DNA from: Scenedesmus sp. ARA3
Lineage: Eukaryota; Chlorophyta; Chlorophyceae; Sphaeropleales; Scenedesmaceae
DNA length: 64,000 bases
Reading direction: 5' to 3'
Assembly (NCBI GenBank): GCA_004335835.1
Contig: RWJK01001756.1
Location: forward strand, 1-64,000
The notes under the pieces are model-generated. The model did not search any database and was not told the DNA's origin. It saw only the letters and a list, made by a program, of their open reading frames with translations. Made by a program: the position numbers and the translations under genes. Shown piece after piece: positions 25,500 to 35,340 of the stretch; within the stretch, counting starts at the first letter, position 1, and each line of letters begins with the position of its first letter.

Positions 25500-26846
25500 A
25501 GGTATTCTGCTGGGGCAATTGCCCTTGGTGCCTCCCAGGCGTCTCAGCACCAGGGCAGTGCAGTGGGACAGAAGTTAAGACGCTACATGCTGTCGCTGCC
25601 GCCGCTGTTGCTGCTGCTGCTGCTGCCGCTGCTGCTGCCGCTACTGCTGCTGCTGCAGGTACTCTGCTGTGGCCATCGCCCTTGGGGCCAGCCAGGCGTC
25701 CCAGCACCAAGGCAGCGTGGCAGGCCACCCTGGCAGCCCCAGTGAGAAGGCCTTTGGCATCTTCAACGCACTGGGGGCACTGGGCGCCTCGTACAGGTGT
25801 GACTAAGGAAGTTAGGAAGTATGTAGCTGCTCCAAGCGTTTATGCAGTGCTGCTGCTGCTGCTCCTGCCATGCACAATGTTGACAGCCAGCAGTAACCGG
25901 ATTCCACCAACTGCAGCATGTGAATGTGCACTGTGTCTGTTGCTTTTGTGTATTGATGCTGCTCCAACTGATGTTCCAATGCTCTTTTCATTGCCATTCT
26001 GTTGCAGCTGCGCCATCGTGCTGATTGAGATTGAGGACACCTTGAGGGAGCCTCCCAAGGCCTCAGTCAGCATGAAAAAGGCCGTCAACCTGGGTGAGGC
26101 GTTAGTCAGAAACATTGTGTTATAGCAATTTCAATGCGACAGGGTTAGTTGTTGACACTATGCTGCATTGGCTGCCATGCACGGTGCAACCATATAGCTG
26201 CTGCCATCCACTGCCAGCTGTTTGCATGCGCTCCTTCATGCTAGCCCTTCCGGTTGGTGAATACAGAACCTGCGTTGGCTGCAACAGTTGCCACATCCTG
26301 CTGCTGCTGCTGCTACTGCTACTGCTGCTGTTGCTGCTGCAGGCATCAGCATCACATTTGTGGTGTACTCTGCTGTTAGTGTGTTGGGCTACATGGCCCT
26401 GGGAGACGGCGTGCCTGGTGAGACACATGCGGCATGATGCAGGATTAAGATAAGGAGGGTTCGAGGTGTCAGCAAATTTGTCCTCAACACTACAATCCGC
26501 TGTCAGTGTGTGCTGGGCTACATGGCCCTGAGTGATAACGTGCCTGGTACACCACCCGTTGCATAAAGGGTTGGTGTTTACTTTCTTGCCCTCAACCCTG
26601 CCGTCAGTGTGTTGGGCTACATGGCCCTGGGAGACGGCGTGCCTGGTGAGCTGCCTGCCAGCCGCCGACCTCAACTTGTTATGCCGTTAATTTTCAGGTT
26701 TCTGGGACAAACAGGCCGCTGCCTAGCTTCGTGCTGCATAGGGCGGAACACCTGCAAGGCTGCTGCGGTGCTGCGAGTGCAGCCGCATGCTTAGCAATGC
26801 CGCTGCTGTTGTTCGGTGCAGCCTAGGTTGCTGATGACAAAGCGCC

Positions 26847-26894
<48 letters not shown>

Positions 26895-27345
26895 CAACAT
26901 CCTGCTGGGCTTCAGAGGATCCCCAGGCTGGGTCACACTGCTGGGTGAGGGGCAGCTGCAGCGAGTGCAGGCAGGCCATGTCGCACCTGAACAGCTGTGA
27001 AACAACCGCTCTGTCGACTGAAGTAGATATGACTGAAGGGCTCCAGCTGACGCATCACATGGTGTGTGACGCATCACATGGTGTGTGGCCCACGGGACTC
27101 CTGTTGAGGCATTTGCCACGGCGTGCTTGATGTCACATGGCTGCTGCTGCTGGTTTTCCCACGGAATGCTGTTGCTGGCACACACCAACAGGTGCTCACA
27201 TGTTTGCTTGCCACAGATGTTGCTTCGAGTCAGTGCTGATGTGTGCCCTGCCACCGCTGCTGCCGCTGCTGCTGCTGCTGCTGCTGCTGGGCTGCAGGCA
27301 ACCTCATGGTGCTGATCCACATGGTGTCAGCATACCAGGTGGGCC

Positions 27346-27391
<46 letters not shown>

Positions 27392-28673
27392 GCGGTGCTC
27401 ACGGCATCATCATCAACTGGAATACAAGGAATGCTCATGCTTGTGCCACCACTACCTCCTTGCTTCTGGACACCTATGTATACCTGCGTTCATCCCTGCT
27501 GATCATCCCAGCTCACGGGCTTCATTATGTCGGCTCAACATTCCACCTGACGCGTGCCTGCAGAACCGCTGTTCGCCGCCATTGTGAACGCCTTGATGCG
27601 CTTGCTGCCCCAGCCCAACCACCAGACTGCCTTCTGCTGCCTGACACAACCCACGAACCCATGCTCCCCCGCCCTTCACACTTCACACAGGTGTTGGCAC
27701 AGCCACTGTTTTCCTCCATCGAAGACATCCTGCTGCGCTGCTGCCCCAGCCTTGCCAACGTGAGGGAGTGGCTGGTGCGGGCTGTCTACCGCTGCCTGTA
27801 CGTGGCTGTGATCGGCGTGCTGGCGGTGGCGCTCCCATTTTTCAGCTCCATTGTTGGCTTGATCGGAGCCATCAGCTACTGGCCAACAGCAGGTGAGCCA
27901 CTGAGAGTGTACAAGGTTTGTCTGTTGTTGGTGAGGTTTGACATCTTACTGAGCTTGGCAACTGCAGAATGCGGCTCATACGGCGTGGCTTGTGTTGGTG
28001 GCCGCCATATGGCATGCTGGAAATGGTGCTACCGTTTTTCTGCTCTATCGTTGACTTGATTGGAACCGATCAGCTACTGGCCAACAGCAGGTGCAATATG
28101 ACCTATGGACAACATGATTGTTGGGGTGCGGTTGATATGTGGTTGTTTAGCAGGCTGGCAGTGGCGCTGCCTTTGTTCAGCTGCATTGTGGCTGACACAA
28201 CACCTACAATAGTACATGAGCGGTACTACATGCTGCTGCTGCTGCTGCTGCTGTTGCTGCTGCACCAGCCCAGGCCCCCTGTGCTGTGGCTGATGCAATG
28301 CTGCAAATGTCGCTGACACCATCTGTTGCTGCTGCACTGCTGCTGCTGCTGCTGCAGTGCTGTTTCCCATGCTCATGTACCGCGCGGTGCACCCGCCCAG
28401 GGGTGCTGTGCTGTGGCTGATACAGTGCTACAAATGCCGCTGACAATATTATTCGCTGCTGATGTTGCTGCTGCTGCTGCTGCAGTGCTGTTCCCCATGC
28501 TCATGTACCGCGCGGTGCACCAACCTCGGGGCGCTGTGCTGTGGCTGATGCATGCCACCAATGGCCTGATGGGGGCAGTGGCGCTGATGGCAGTGGTGGG
28601 GGCGGTGCTGAGCATTGCAGAAGGGGCAGCAGGCATGAAGCCTTTCCAAGGCAGCGGCAATGTCCACGGCTGA
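21476..28673 (+). CDS. AAP-type amino-acid permease (AAAP family)
   Basis: Eleven exons: 21476-21671 (ATG), 22790-23011, 23875-23993, 24842-24987, 25659-25796, 26008-26093, 26343-26417, 26894-26944, 27298-27338, 27691-27892 and 28486-28673 (TGA). They sum to 1464 nt, 487 aa, the normal AAP length, and every phase agrees. The family imports amino acids by proton symport across the plasma membrane with about 11 membrane helices. Diagnostic stretches follow plant AAPs in order: TSWPIATGHIITTIIGAGVL (helix 1), LVTLGYHIAGAESLAYIAGQ, MLTSQLPNLEAAWWTSLIGA, GYSAVAIALGASQA, CAIVLIEIEDTLREPPK, GISITFVVYSAVSVLGYMAL, NLMVLIHMVSAYQVLAQPLF and SIVGLIGAISYWPTAVLFPM. The start (ccATGG) is inferred from the first frame that joins in phase; exon 1 itself is low-complexity and least certain. 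Eight of eleven exons have tandem boundary copies. Confidence 0.92.
21720..21960 (+). repeat. Three donor-side copies of permease exon 1
   Basis: The end of exon 1 with its donor (CTGACCTGTCTCAAGGATC to GGACACA|GTGAGT, 21628-21677) recurs near 21720-21772, 21820-21870 and 21905-21960 at a spacing of about 90-100 bp. The second and fourth units keep ACA|GTGAGT; the third has ACAATGCGT in its place. Confidence 0.88.
22241..22640 (+). repeat. Four acceptor-side copies of permease exon 2 with CTG expansions
   Basis: The codons SWPxATGHIITTIIGAGVLGLPH recur near 22241, 22414, 22537 and 22661 before the intact exon at 22790. Each copy is followed by a CTG/GCT run of different length. Spacings are 173, 123, 124 and about 131 bp. 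The runs now stand where each next acceptor's pyrimidine tract should be. Confidence 0.95.
22317..22406 (+). repeat. (CTG)30 tract in permease intron 1
   Basis: Thirty uninterrupted CTG units followed by CACAG and the second exon-2 copy. Confidence 0.95.
23206..23810 (+). repeat. Six acceptor-side copies of permease exon 3 as 220-bp dimers
   Basis: Two subtypes alternate. Type A (GCCCGCGCGCTGCGG..., then GGCAGCTACAA) starts at 23206, 23425 and 23647. Type B (GCCCCAGAGCTGCCGTGG..., then LSVLQHATMLL codons) starts at 23307, 23526 and about 23760. The intact exon at 23875 is type B. The A-A period is 219-222 bp. Every copy has a tgcag acceptor but no donor. Confidence 0.93.
24060..24371 (+). 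repeat. Donor-side copies of permease exon 3
   Basis: The 3' half of exon 3 (LGYHIAGAESLxYIAGQACQ plus GTGCG donor) recurs at about 24140-24220 and 24290-24370; a shorter CACCATGCTGCTGGTGACA trace lies near 24075. No acceptor precedes them. Confidence 0.9.
24541..24645 (+). other. Orphan exon-like segment inside permease intron 3
   Basis: A CAACCAG acceptor is followed by an open stretch of 34 codons (ACFNLGLRLEDAAAGSFLNV to AAANLI) and TGA. The frame is in phase with the end of permease exon 3, so splicing to it would give an early-terminating protein. It has no counterpart in AAP permeases. It vaguely recalls a membrane segment of ABCB-type transporters. It may be a fragment of another gene, an alternative terminal exon, or chance. 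Confidence 0.35.
25030..25330 (+). repeat. Donor-side copies of permease exon 4
   Basis: About 25062-25142 repeats MQMLPSQLPNLEAAWWTS then MSFG and GTGAGG. A more decayed copy lies near 25280-25325 (ATGCTGGCCATCAACTACCCGACCTGAAG). The exon 4 end is 24987. Confidence 0.85.
25379..25600 (+). repeat. Two acceptor-side copies of permease exon 5
   Basis: GTATTCTGCTGTGGCC and GTATTCTGCTGGGGC units start near 25380 and 25502 behind CTG runs ending in CAG, before the intact exon at 25659. Each encodes about 15-20 codons of YSAVAIALGASQA. Confidence 0.93.
26497..26650 (+). repeat. Two donor-side copies of permease exon 7
   Basis: The end of exon 7 (SVLGYMALGDGVPG, then a GT donor) recurs at about 26499-26548 and 26602-26648, downstream of the true exon end at 26417. 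Confidence 0.9.
27348..27389 (+). repeat. (CAG)14 just after a 5' splice site
   Basis: The permease exon 9 donor reads CAG|GTGGGCCGG and is followed at once by fourteen CAG units. Confidence 0.9.
27990..28440 (+). repeat. Copies of permease exon 10 (donor side) and exon 11 (acceptor side)
   Basis: About 28010-28092 and 28140-28190 repeat the exon 10 end (LPFFSSIVGLIG, then ACAGCAGGT). About 28262-28316 and 28356-28442 repeat the start of exon 11 (VLFPMLMYRAVH, AVLWLM) and end in CGCTGAC stops. All lie between the intact exons. Confidence 0.9.
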
Positions 28674-28924
28674 CCAGCCACCTCGACTGCATGCAGAATC
28701 TGGCTTCTTCCTGGTGTTTCAAATGTGTGTGATCCTTATGATCCTGCAGTATGTGCTGTTTATGGGTTGGCTGTTGAATGCAATCACTCCTCTGTATAGC
28801 TGTGCTGTTGGGTCGAATGACTCTTTGGTGGCGCTGATGACAGTGGTGGGAGCTGAGTTGAGCACTGGATGTTGATTGCAGTCACTCCCTTGTGTGACTT
28901 TGCTGTCATGCGCGTGACGTTCCT

Positions 28925-29726
28925 GTGGCGCTGATGGCCTGATGGGGGCAGTGGCGCTGATGGCAGTGGTTGGAGCGGTGCTGAGCATTGCAGAAGGGGC
29001 AGCAGGCATGAAGCCTTTCCAAGGCAGCGGCAACGTTCACGGGTGATGACTTGTGTTATTCGCCTTCAAGGTTTGGCACTCATCTGCTTGTTTGTGCCAC
29101 CTGGCGTCGCTGCCTTCTGTTCCTGTTCTCACTGCCACCAATGGCCTGATGGGGGCAGTGGCAATGATGGCGGTGGTTGGAGCAGTGCTGAGCATTGCGG
29201 AGGGGGCAGCAGGCATGAAGCCTTTCCAGGGCAGCGGCAGCATGCACGGGTGAGCAGATACGTCACGTAGGCTGCTCTTGGTGTCTGCTCGCCTCTCCTG
29301 TATGGCTGGTCTGTGAGGTGCAGGGATTCCCATGTGTGGCTTTGCTGTCAGGCTCTGTTATTTGCCTGTGCTGCTGACGACAGTAGCGGGAGCAGTGGCG
29401 CTGATGGCATTGGTGGGGGCGGGGCTGAGCATTGCGGAGGGGGCAGCAGGCATGAAGCCATTCCAGGGCAGCGGCAACGTTCAGGGGTGACCAAACACCT
29501 CTGCCACACAATGAGTTGGCTCGCTACTGATGTTGCAGTATGCCTCCTTGCGGTATCTGCCGTGCATGGCTTGGCTGTTGATTCCAGTCACTCCTTTGCA
29601 TGCTGTGCTGTCCTGTCCAGTTACTCTCTAGTGGCGCTGATGGCAGTCGTTGGAGCGGTGCTGAGCATTGCGGAAAGGGCAGCAGGCATGAAGCCATTCC
29701 AGGGCAGCGGCAATGTCCATGGGTGA
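28925..29726 (+). repeat. Four terminal-exon copies after the permease
   Basis: The last ~35 codons (GLMGAVALMAVVGAVLSIAE to PFQGSGNVHG, then TGA) recur at about 28930-29046, 29138-29253, 29390-29490 and 29630-29726, spacing about 205-250 bp. All keep the stop. A weaker trace lies at 28830-28870. Confidence 0.95.
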
Positions 29727-29832
29727 CGGAAGCTGCCAGTTCTGTCTGGTTTTGGTCAACAATAGGCACTGTGTGGTGTGTGCTCTCTGTATGTGGTTCA
29801 GGCTGTCCTGGGCAATAGCTGTCATGGGAGTA

Positions 29833-29837
29833 TGTAA
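29833..29837 (+). terminator. Candidate TGTAA polyadenylation signal for the permease
   Basis: This is the first TGTAA I notice after the last terminal-exon copy. If it is used, the four copies are all in the 3' UTR. Confidence 0.3.
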
Positions 29838-30442
29838 ACATGAAAGCGCTGCAGTCTGTTTTGTTCTTGCGGTTCAGCAAGAAGACCAACATCATCATTT
29901 TTTGGCTGAGTCTATTTGAAGGTTGGTGTGAGGGACAGGACATGACAGCTTGCCAAGCATTGCATGTTTACTGCAAAACTGTGTGCTGCTGGTCGCCATG
30001 CTGTTGCGCAGATGCTGGCTACCGGTATGTCACTTTTTGTCACCTACTGTGTATATGCTTGTTTGCAGTCAACTCAACAGTGCCAACCTTCAAGTTACTC
30101 ATAACAGAAAGATATGTTCAGTGTGTCGTGCTTGAGTAATCCTGTCATTGTGAATCTCTCGGTTTTGTCATTGTGTTAATTTGAACTGAGCGAATCAGCT
30201 GCCTTTGCGCTGCAGTGGCCTCAGCCCAGTGTGCGCTTGGCAGTAGCAGGCACTGCTAGGAGCAGCTCATGTATGTGCACATGTGTGTTGATGTGCAGGC
30301 GGCAAGTTGAGCGCTGTACGCCGTACAGACGGTCTGGCATGTGGAGCATACCTGCTGGCTGAGAGTTGAGTCGTTTGCGTAACGCCAGCAGCTGTGTGCA
30401 ATGCAGCTTGAATATGTGTCTGTGAGGTGAGGTTTGGGTACG

Positions 30443-30569
30443 TTTGTTGACATGGGCTTTGTTGACATAGGCTTTGTTGACATAGGCTTTGTTGACATAG
30501 GCTTTGTTGACATAGGCTTTATGCGTCTGTGAGGTGAGGTTTGGGTACGTTTGTTGACGTAGGCTTTTG
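30443..30569. repeat. 15-bp minisatellite with flanking direct repeat
   Basis: TTTGTTGACATAGGC repeats about five times at 30443-30520. A 44-bp segment (30416-30459, tgtctgtgaggtgaggtttg...) recurs at 30526-30569, so the array lies between direct repeats. Confidence 0.92.
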
Positions 30570-30686
30570 TCATCTCTTGTGCCCCCGTGTGTTGGTTTGC
30601 TTGAGCCACTTGTGCTCTGATTGAGCAGGCAAATTGGCTGCCAACACCTACACTGGAGCCTGAGGAGGTGTATGTGCTGGCGCATG

Positions 30687-30788
30687 CACTGGATGTGTCT
30701 ATGCACTGGATGTGTCTATGCACTGGATGTGTCTATGCACTGGATGCGTCTATGCACTGGATGTGTCTATGCACTGGATGCGTCTATG
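30687..30788. repeat. 17-bp minisatellite, six units
   Basis: CACTGGATGTGTCTATG repeats six times with no length change; two units carry a GTG to GCG change (GATGCG). It stays open in several frames because 17 is not a multiple of 3, but no gene signal surrounds it. Confidence 0.96.
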
Positions 30789-31213
30789 CACAGTGTGCAT
30801 TGCACACGTCTATCATAGACATGATGCTGACACATACACTGCAGCCGGAGGAAGTGCCTGCGGCGGTTTCGTGATGGCTCTTGGTGAATGTTATGCCATG
30901 TGAGCAGGCTATGCGCATAGGCCACAAACGCATTGCAACACAAACTGCGATGATATTATCAGCACTCACATGCTGTGAACAGCTGCAGGGCAGCAGCTAT
31001 CATTGAGCTGTCGTTGTCATGCACTGCCCATGTTGCACTTTGTCAAACTGTTTGTATGGTGCTACAACTTGCGACATGCACTATTGCACTGTATCAGCGA
31101 TGCATATGGTGCAATCCTGCAAACCTGTGCATGCGTTGCCCATGTGTGCAGTACGTGTCACAGGTTCCTGTTGGAAATGTGGCAGCAGCAGCAGCCAGCC
31201 TATAGCTAGCCCG

Positions 31214-31260
31214 GCCTCAGGCCCAGTGGGCCAGGCTAGCAGCCTGCCAGGGCCTGAGGC
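31214..31260. repeat. Inverted repeat with 11-bp perfect arms
   Basis: GCCTCAGGCCC (31214-31224) pairs with GGGCCTGAGGC (31250-31260) across a 25-nt loop that itself contains a short TGGGCCAGG segment. It could be an RNA hairpin near the permease 3' end or a small element terminus. Confidence 0.6.
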
Positions 31261-31654
31261 GCTTTCAAGGAAGTGCGAGGAGCGGCTTTGAAGTCGTAGA
31301 GCTTCTTGCCTAACATTACATCATGAAGAAGGCGTATCTGACGCATACAGCCACAGCTGTGCAGTTGACGGTACCTTTGAGCCCTGCTGCTTGCTGTGTC
31401 ATCCCATGTGTCATCTAAGCCGGCTGTCATTCCAGCAGCTATGCGTGACACATATGCATGGACCCACTGATCAGCTTAACGTTGACTTGCATACGTCTAA
31501 GGTGCTGTTACAAGCACAACACCGATCATGCTCTCCAGAGAACCAGATTGTCATCCCTGGACAAGTTGTGCGCTGGCTTGATACGCTGGTTGTCGTAATC
31601 CTTTTCTGACTATCTTAGCAGAAGGTAGAGAATATCAGCACACGCACGATCACG

Positions 31655-32563
31655 ATGCAGCTGGTGCGTTCGTATCTCCAGGCTGTACCCAGTGCGTGCA
31701 GCGCCCATTGCTCTCTGTTGGTGCAATGGATGCAGCTTCAACAGCCGTATCAGTTCATTAAGCAGGGTTTGTGCGTGTTGACAGGGCGTGATGCGGGCGT
31801 GCTATGCTGCCAGCACCAACAAGCAGCAGTAGCAGCAGCTGTTCACTGCACGCCTGTGCTAGGGGTAATCCCCGCTGCTGTTGCCTCCTGCTTACATCTG
31901 CAGGCAACACACAGTGTCTCTTCACACAGCAGCATCACATCATGCAGCCGACAAGCGCAGTTGCATCCAACATGCCTGCCTGTTCCTCAGCACAGGCTTT
32001 CCTGCAAGCAGGCAGTAGCACCTAACACAGTAGCACGCGCAGGCAGCAACGGCAACGGCACAAGCAGCACAAAGCAGCAGCAGCAGCACATCAGCATCAT
32101 AGCCAGTGATGTGGATGGTACACTGCTGAACTCACAGCAGCAGCTCACACCTGCAGTGGAGGCGGCAGTGAAGCAGGCAGCAGCTGCAGGAGTGCCGGTG
32201 AGGCGCAAGGAATAAGGAGCAACAGTTGACTCTGTACTTGTATATGGATGAAAATTTAGTCGCTGCTTCTTGCATGATACTTAAAACTGTCACCTGCATG
32301 CAAGCAGCCACTCCACCGATACCAGCAACAACTCCAAGTTGTGTTGATGGCACTCCTGCAGCTGCGTTGAGAGCCGATGTGTGCACAGTGTCAATGCGCG
32401 CGCTACGTGGCAGCAGCAGCAGCAGCAGCAAAAGCAGCAGCAGTAGCATCCAGCCTGAAGCACACAGCGCACCGCACACAGGCTACAGTAGTTGCTCAAT
32501 GGTTGTTCCTATTGCCAGATTGAGTGCGGAGCGTGCCGGAGGCAGTCGGGGTCACGCCCACAA

Positions 32564-32604
<41 letters not shown>

Positions 32605-35290
32605 GCTGCCGCTGCTGCTGCTGCTGTCTGTATATACGTGCTGCAGCTGATCGTTGCCACAGGCAAAGCACGGGGGCCTTGGGTGCCGGAGGTGCTGCCA
32701 CGACTAGGGCTGACGCTGCCTGGCGTGTTCCTGCAAGGCCTGCTGATCACAGATGCGCAGGGCAACGTGCTGCACAGCAGGTGGGGAGGATGGCGTTCAA
32801 AAAAGTGTGGCTGTGCTGGTATTGCTGTGGGTTTGTCAGTCGTTGCTACTGTTGTTGCTACTTCAATTGATTTATGTTGCAAGTAGCACAAGCACGTACA
32901 TGCAAGCCGCTCCTGCAGGTACTGCCCCTGCACGCAGCGCTACGTGTCAAACACAATTGACGATGTGGCTTGACAGGTGTGGCAATCGCTAGTGGTGTTC
33001 CCACAAGGCCTGCTACAAGGCCTGCTCATCACAGATGCACAGGGCAACGTGCTGCACAGCAGGTGGGGAGGATGGGAACAGCAAAGCAGGTTGCTTTGGT
33101 GCTGCCTCCTTGCTGCTGTGCTTATGTTGTCCACAGCATGACTTCATACTCGCTGCTGCTGCTGCTGCTGCTGCTGCTTGATCTTTCTGCTGCCAGGTGC
33201 CTGCCTGATGACGTCGTTGACAGCTGCATACAGCTGGCAGCGCAGCATGACATCACCCTCACAGCGTACTGCAGCGACAGAATATTCTGCAAGGCGATAG
33301 ACGAGCACACCAACAGGTGCGTGAGTGGCGGGAGGTTGAGGGTCACAAGACACAAAGCAACATCACAAAGTAGGTCACGGCGTGGTTGAACATGCAGCAT
33401 ATGAGCTTGCTGCTTGCGATGCGGTGTCATGTGCTGCACTGCCAAGTGCAAAGCAACACTAGCATCGCCTCACCAGACACTTAGACGTGTGGCTGCTCCT
33501 GTGCTGCTGTGATCGTGCACCAGCAACCCCTTGACTCAATTGTTTCACCAACAGAGCGCCCAAATGATAACAGTAAATAATCTTTTGCAACCACTGAACT
33601 GCAAACCCTGCAGGCTGCTGTGGTACAAGGAGCCCACCCCTGAGCCCGTGGGTGACCTGGCAGCTCATTTGCTCATCCTTTAAACTTGCCTTCAGAACTT
33701 TATGCTCACGTCCAACCGACACGTCTTGCCCTGCAGGCTGTTGTGGTACAAGGAGCCCACCCCTGAGCCGGTTGGTGACCTGGCGACTCACTTGCTGGGC
33801 AGTGTGGAGGCGCAGAAGCTCATCTTCATGGCACCACAGGTGGGACACGGCAGCAGACAGTGCATGCCGTTCTATGGGGCGCAGCAGCAGAAGTTGCAGC
33901 GTGGGACACATCTCAGGATGCCGCACGTGCCAGCAGCACCCAGGGGCATGTTGCCCACCTGCACATGCACTGCATTATATGCTGTTGTCAGCTACGCCCA
34001 GCTTGGCGTCGACATGGTCGGCGTCACCCGCGGGTGTGTGCGCTGCAGGCGGCCGATGATGCAGTGCGGGCGGGCGTTGATGCAGCACTGGCAGGGCGCG
34101 CCTCCTGAGCGAAGACAAATCTTGTTGGAGCGCTGACCGGGTATGCTGCGTGCTGCTGTTGCAGGCGGTGATCGATGTGGTGCGGCCGGGCGTCGAGGCA
34201 GCACTGGCAGGGTGCGCTGCAATGAAGCTGTATTTCTGGGGTGTCGTGCTCGGTTGATCATGTGATAAACATAGACGTGCTGCTGCTGCTGCTGCTGCTG
34301 CTGCCGATGTTGCAGGCGGTGATTGATGTGGTGAGGCCGGGCATTGAGGCAGCACTGGCAGGGCGAGCTTCCTGCACCACTGCACTCAGCGGCATGCTGG
34401 AGGTGAGATGTGGTTTGTTTCGAGCAGCAGCGACATCAGCAGCAGTGTCAGCAGCAACAGCAACAGCCGCAGCTGCTGTTAGGGTGCGAGGGGTTGTCGT
34501 GCCTCCTGCACCACAGCACTCAGCAGCATGCTGGAGGTGAGGCACCCAGCAGCAGCAGTAGCAGCAGCAGCAGCAGCTGCGCTGCTTAATGAATCGCTGG
34601 TGCTGCTGCGCCACTGCCGGCCCGTATGCATAATGCTTGTGCGCAAAAAGACTTGGGTTCTGCGCACACCACAGATTTATCAACAGAACAAGACAGCTGT
34701 ACGTCATGCCTGTTGCGACTACAGGTGCTGCCGCTGGGAGCAAGTAAGGGTGCTGGCGCGGCCTGGCTGCTCGACCATTTAGGCATGCGTCCCGCAGACC
34801 TGAAGCAAAATATACTGATGCAGGCCATGCCATTTAGACAAGTTTGCCTTGCCTGCTGCTGCTGCTGCTGCTGCAGGTGCTGCCGCTGGGCGCTAGCAAA
34901 GGTGCTGGCGTCGCCTGGCTGCTGGACGATCTAGGCATGCGTCCCGCAGGCACGCAGCAAAGTACACCGATGCAGGCCATACCGTTTCAACAACTTTGCC
35001 TTGTCTGCTGCTGGTGCTGTAGGTGCTGCCGCTGGGCGCTAGTAAAGGTGCCGGCGTCGCGTGGCTGCTGGACTATTTGGGCATGGACCCTGCCGGCATG
35101 CTGGCGCTAGGTGATGGCGAGAATGACATTGAGATGCTGCAGCTGGCTGCTGTGGGTGTTGCGATGGGCAATGCTGGGGTTAAAGTGAAAGGTGTTGCTG
35201 ATGCAGTGGTGGGCAGTAATGATGAGGATGGGGTGGCACAGGCTATCCAGCAGTATGTGCTGCAGCCCCGAGGGCTTGCAACTGCGGTGC

Positions 35291-35322
<32 letters not shown>

Positions 35323-35340
35323 GGCGGTGACGGCCAATGA
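31655..35340 (+). CDS. Cof-type HAD-superfamily phosphatase
   Basis: Six exons: 31655-32197 (ATG), 32647-32780, 33197-33316, 33737-33839, 34316-34402 and 35023-35340 (TGA); 434 aa, all phases consistent. Cof-like HAD enzymes remove phosphate from sugar phosphates, nucleotides or flavin precursors using an Asp nucleophile. Motif I is D152-V-D154-G-T-L-L. Motif II is LIVATGK with T186. Motif III Lys is K337 in PLGASKGAGVAWLL. Motif IV is GDGENDIEML (359-368). The spacing between motifs II and III fits a C2B (Cof) cap. About 140 residues, rich in Cys, His, Gln and Ser, precede motif I and may be an organelle-targeting peptide; the exact start is uncertain. The C-terminus ends in an Ala run. Substrate cannot be told from sequence. 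Most of its exons have tandem boundary copies. Confidence 0.94.
32999..33080 (+). repeat. Donor-side copy of HAD exon 2
   Basis: The last ~20 codons of exon 2 (QGLLITDAQGNVLHS) and the donor AGCAG|GTGGGG recur, 290 bp downstream of the exon end, inside intron 2. Confidence 0.93.
33613..33672 (+). repeat. Acceptor-side copy of HAD exon 4
   Basis: CTGCAG|GCTGCTGTGGTACAAGG and the next ~17 codons (LLWYKEPTPEPVGDLAAHL) precede the intact exon by about 123 bp and end without a donor. Confidence 0.93.
34049..34225 (+). repeat. Two acceptor-side copies of HAD exon 5
   Basis: Units starting GCGGCCGATGATG (about 34049) and GCGGTGATCGATG (about 34166) precede the intact exon at 34316. Each covers about 19 codons (DVVRPGVEAALAG). 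Confidence 0.92.
34490..34540 (+). repeat. Donor-side copy of HAD exon 5
   Basis: SCTTALSSMLE codons and donor CTGGAG|GTGAGG recur about 137 bp after the exon 5 end. Confidence 0.88.
34727..34955 (+). repeat. Two acceptor-side copies of HAD exon 6
   Basis: Units starting GTGCTGCCGCTGGG at about 34727 and 34877 cover VLPLGASKGAGxAWLLDxLG and precede the intact exon at 35023 (spacing about 150 and 146 bp). They keep the motif III Lys codon but lack motif IV. Confidence 0.95.

Larger units (their letters stand above)
29727..31654. other. Intergenic region with minisatellites
   Basis: It contains a TGTAA motif (29833-29837), two minisatellites, a hairpin-forming inverted repeat and otherwise AT-richer unique sequence. 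I see no exon with credible boundaries. It should hold the permease 3' end and the promoter of the HAD gene. Confidence 0.55.

Noticed and set aside
30668..30903. Small Cys/Met-rich peptides coded by the 17-bp minisatellite
   Set aside because: The repeat period keeps several frames open by chance, and no promoter, splice or homology signal supports a gene.
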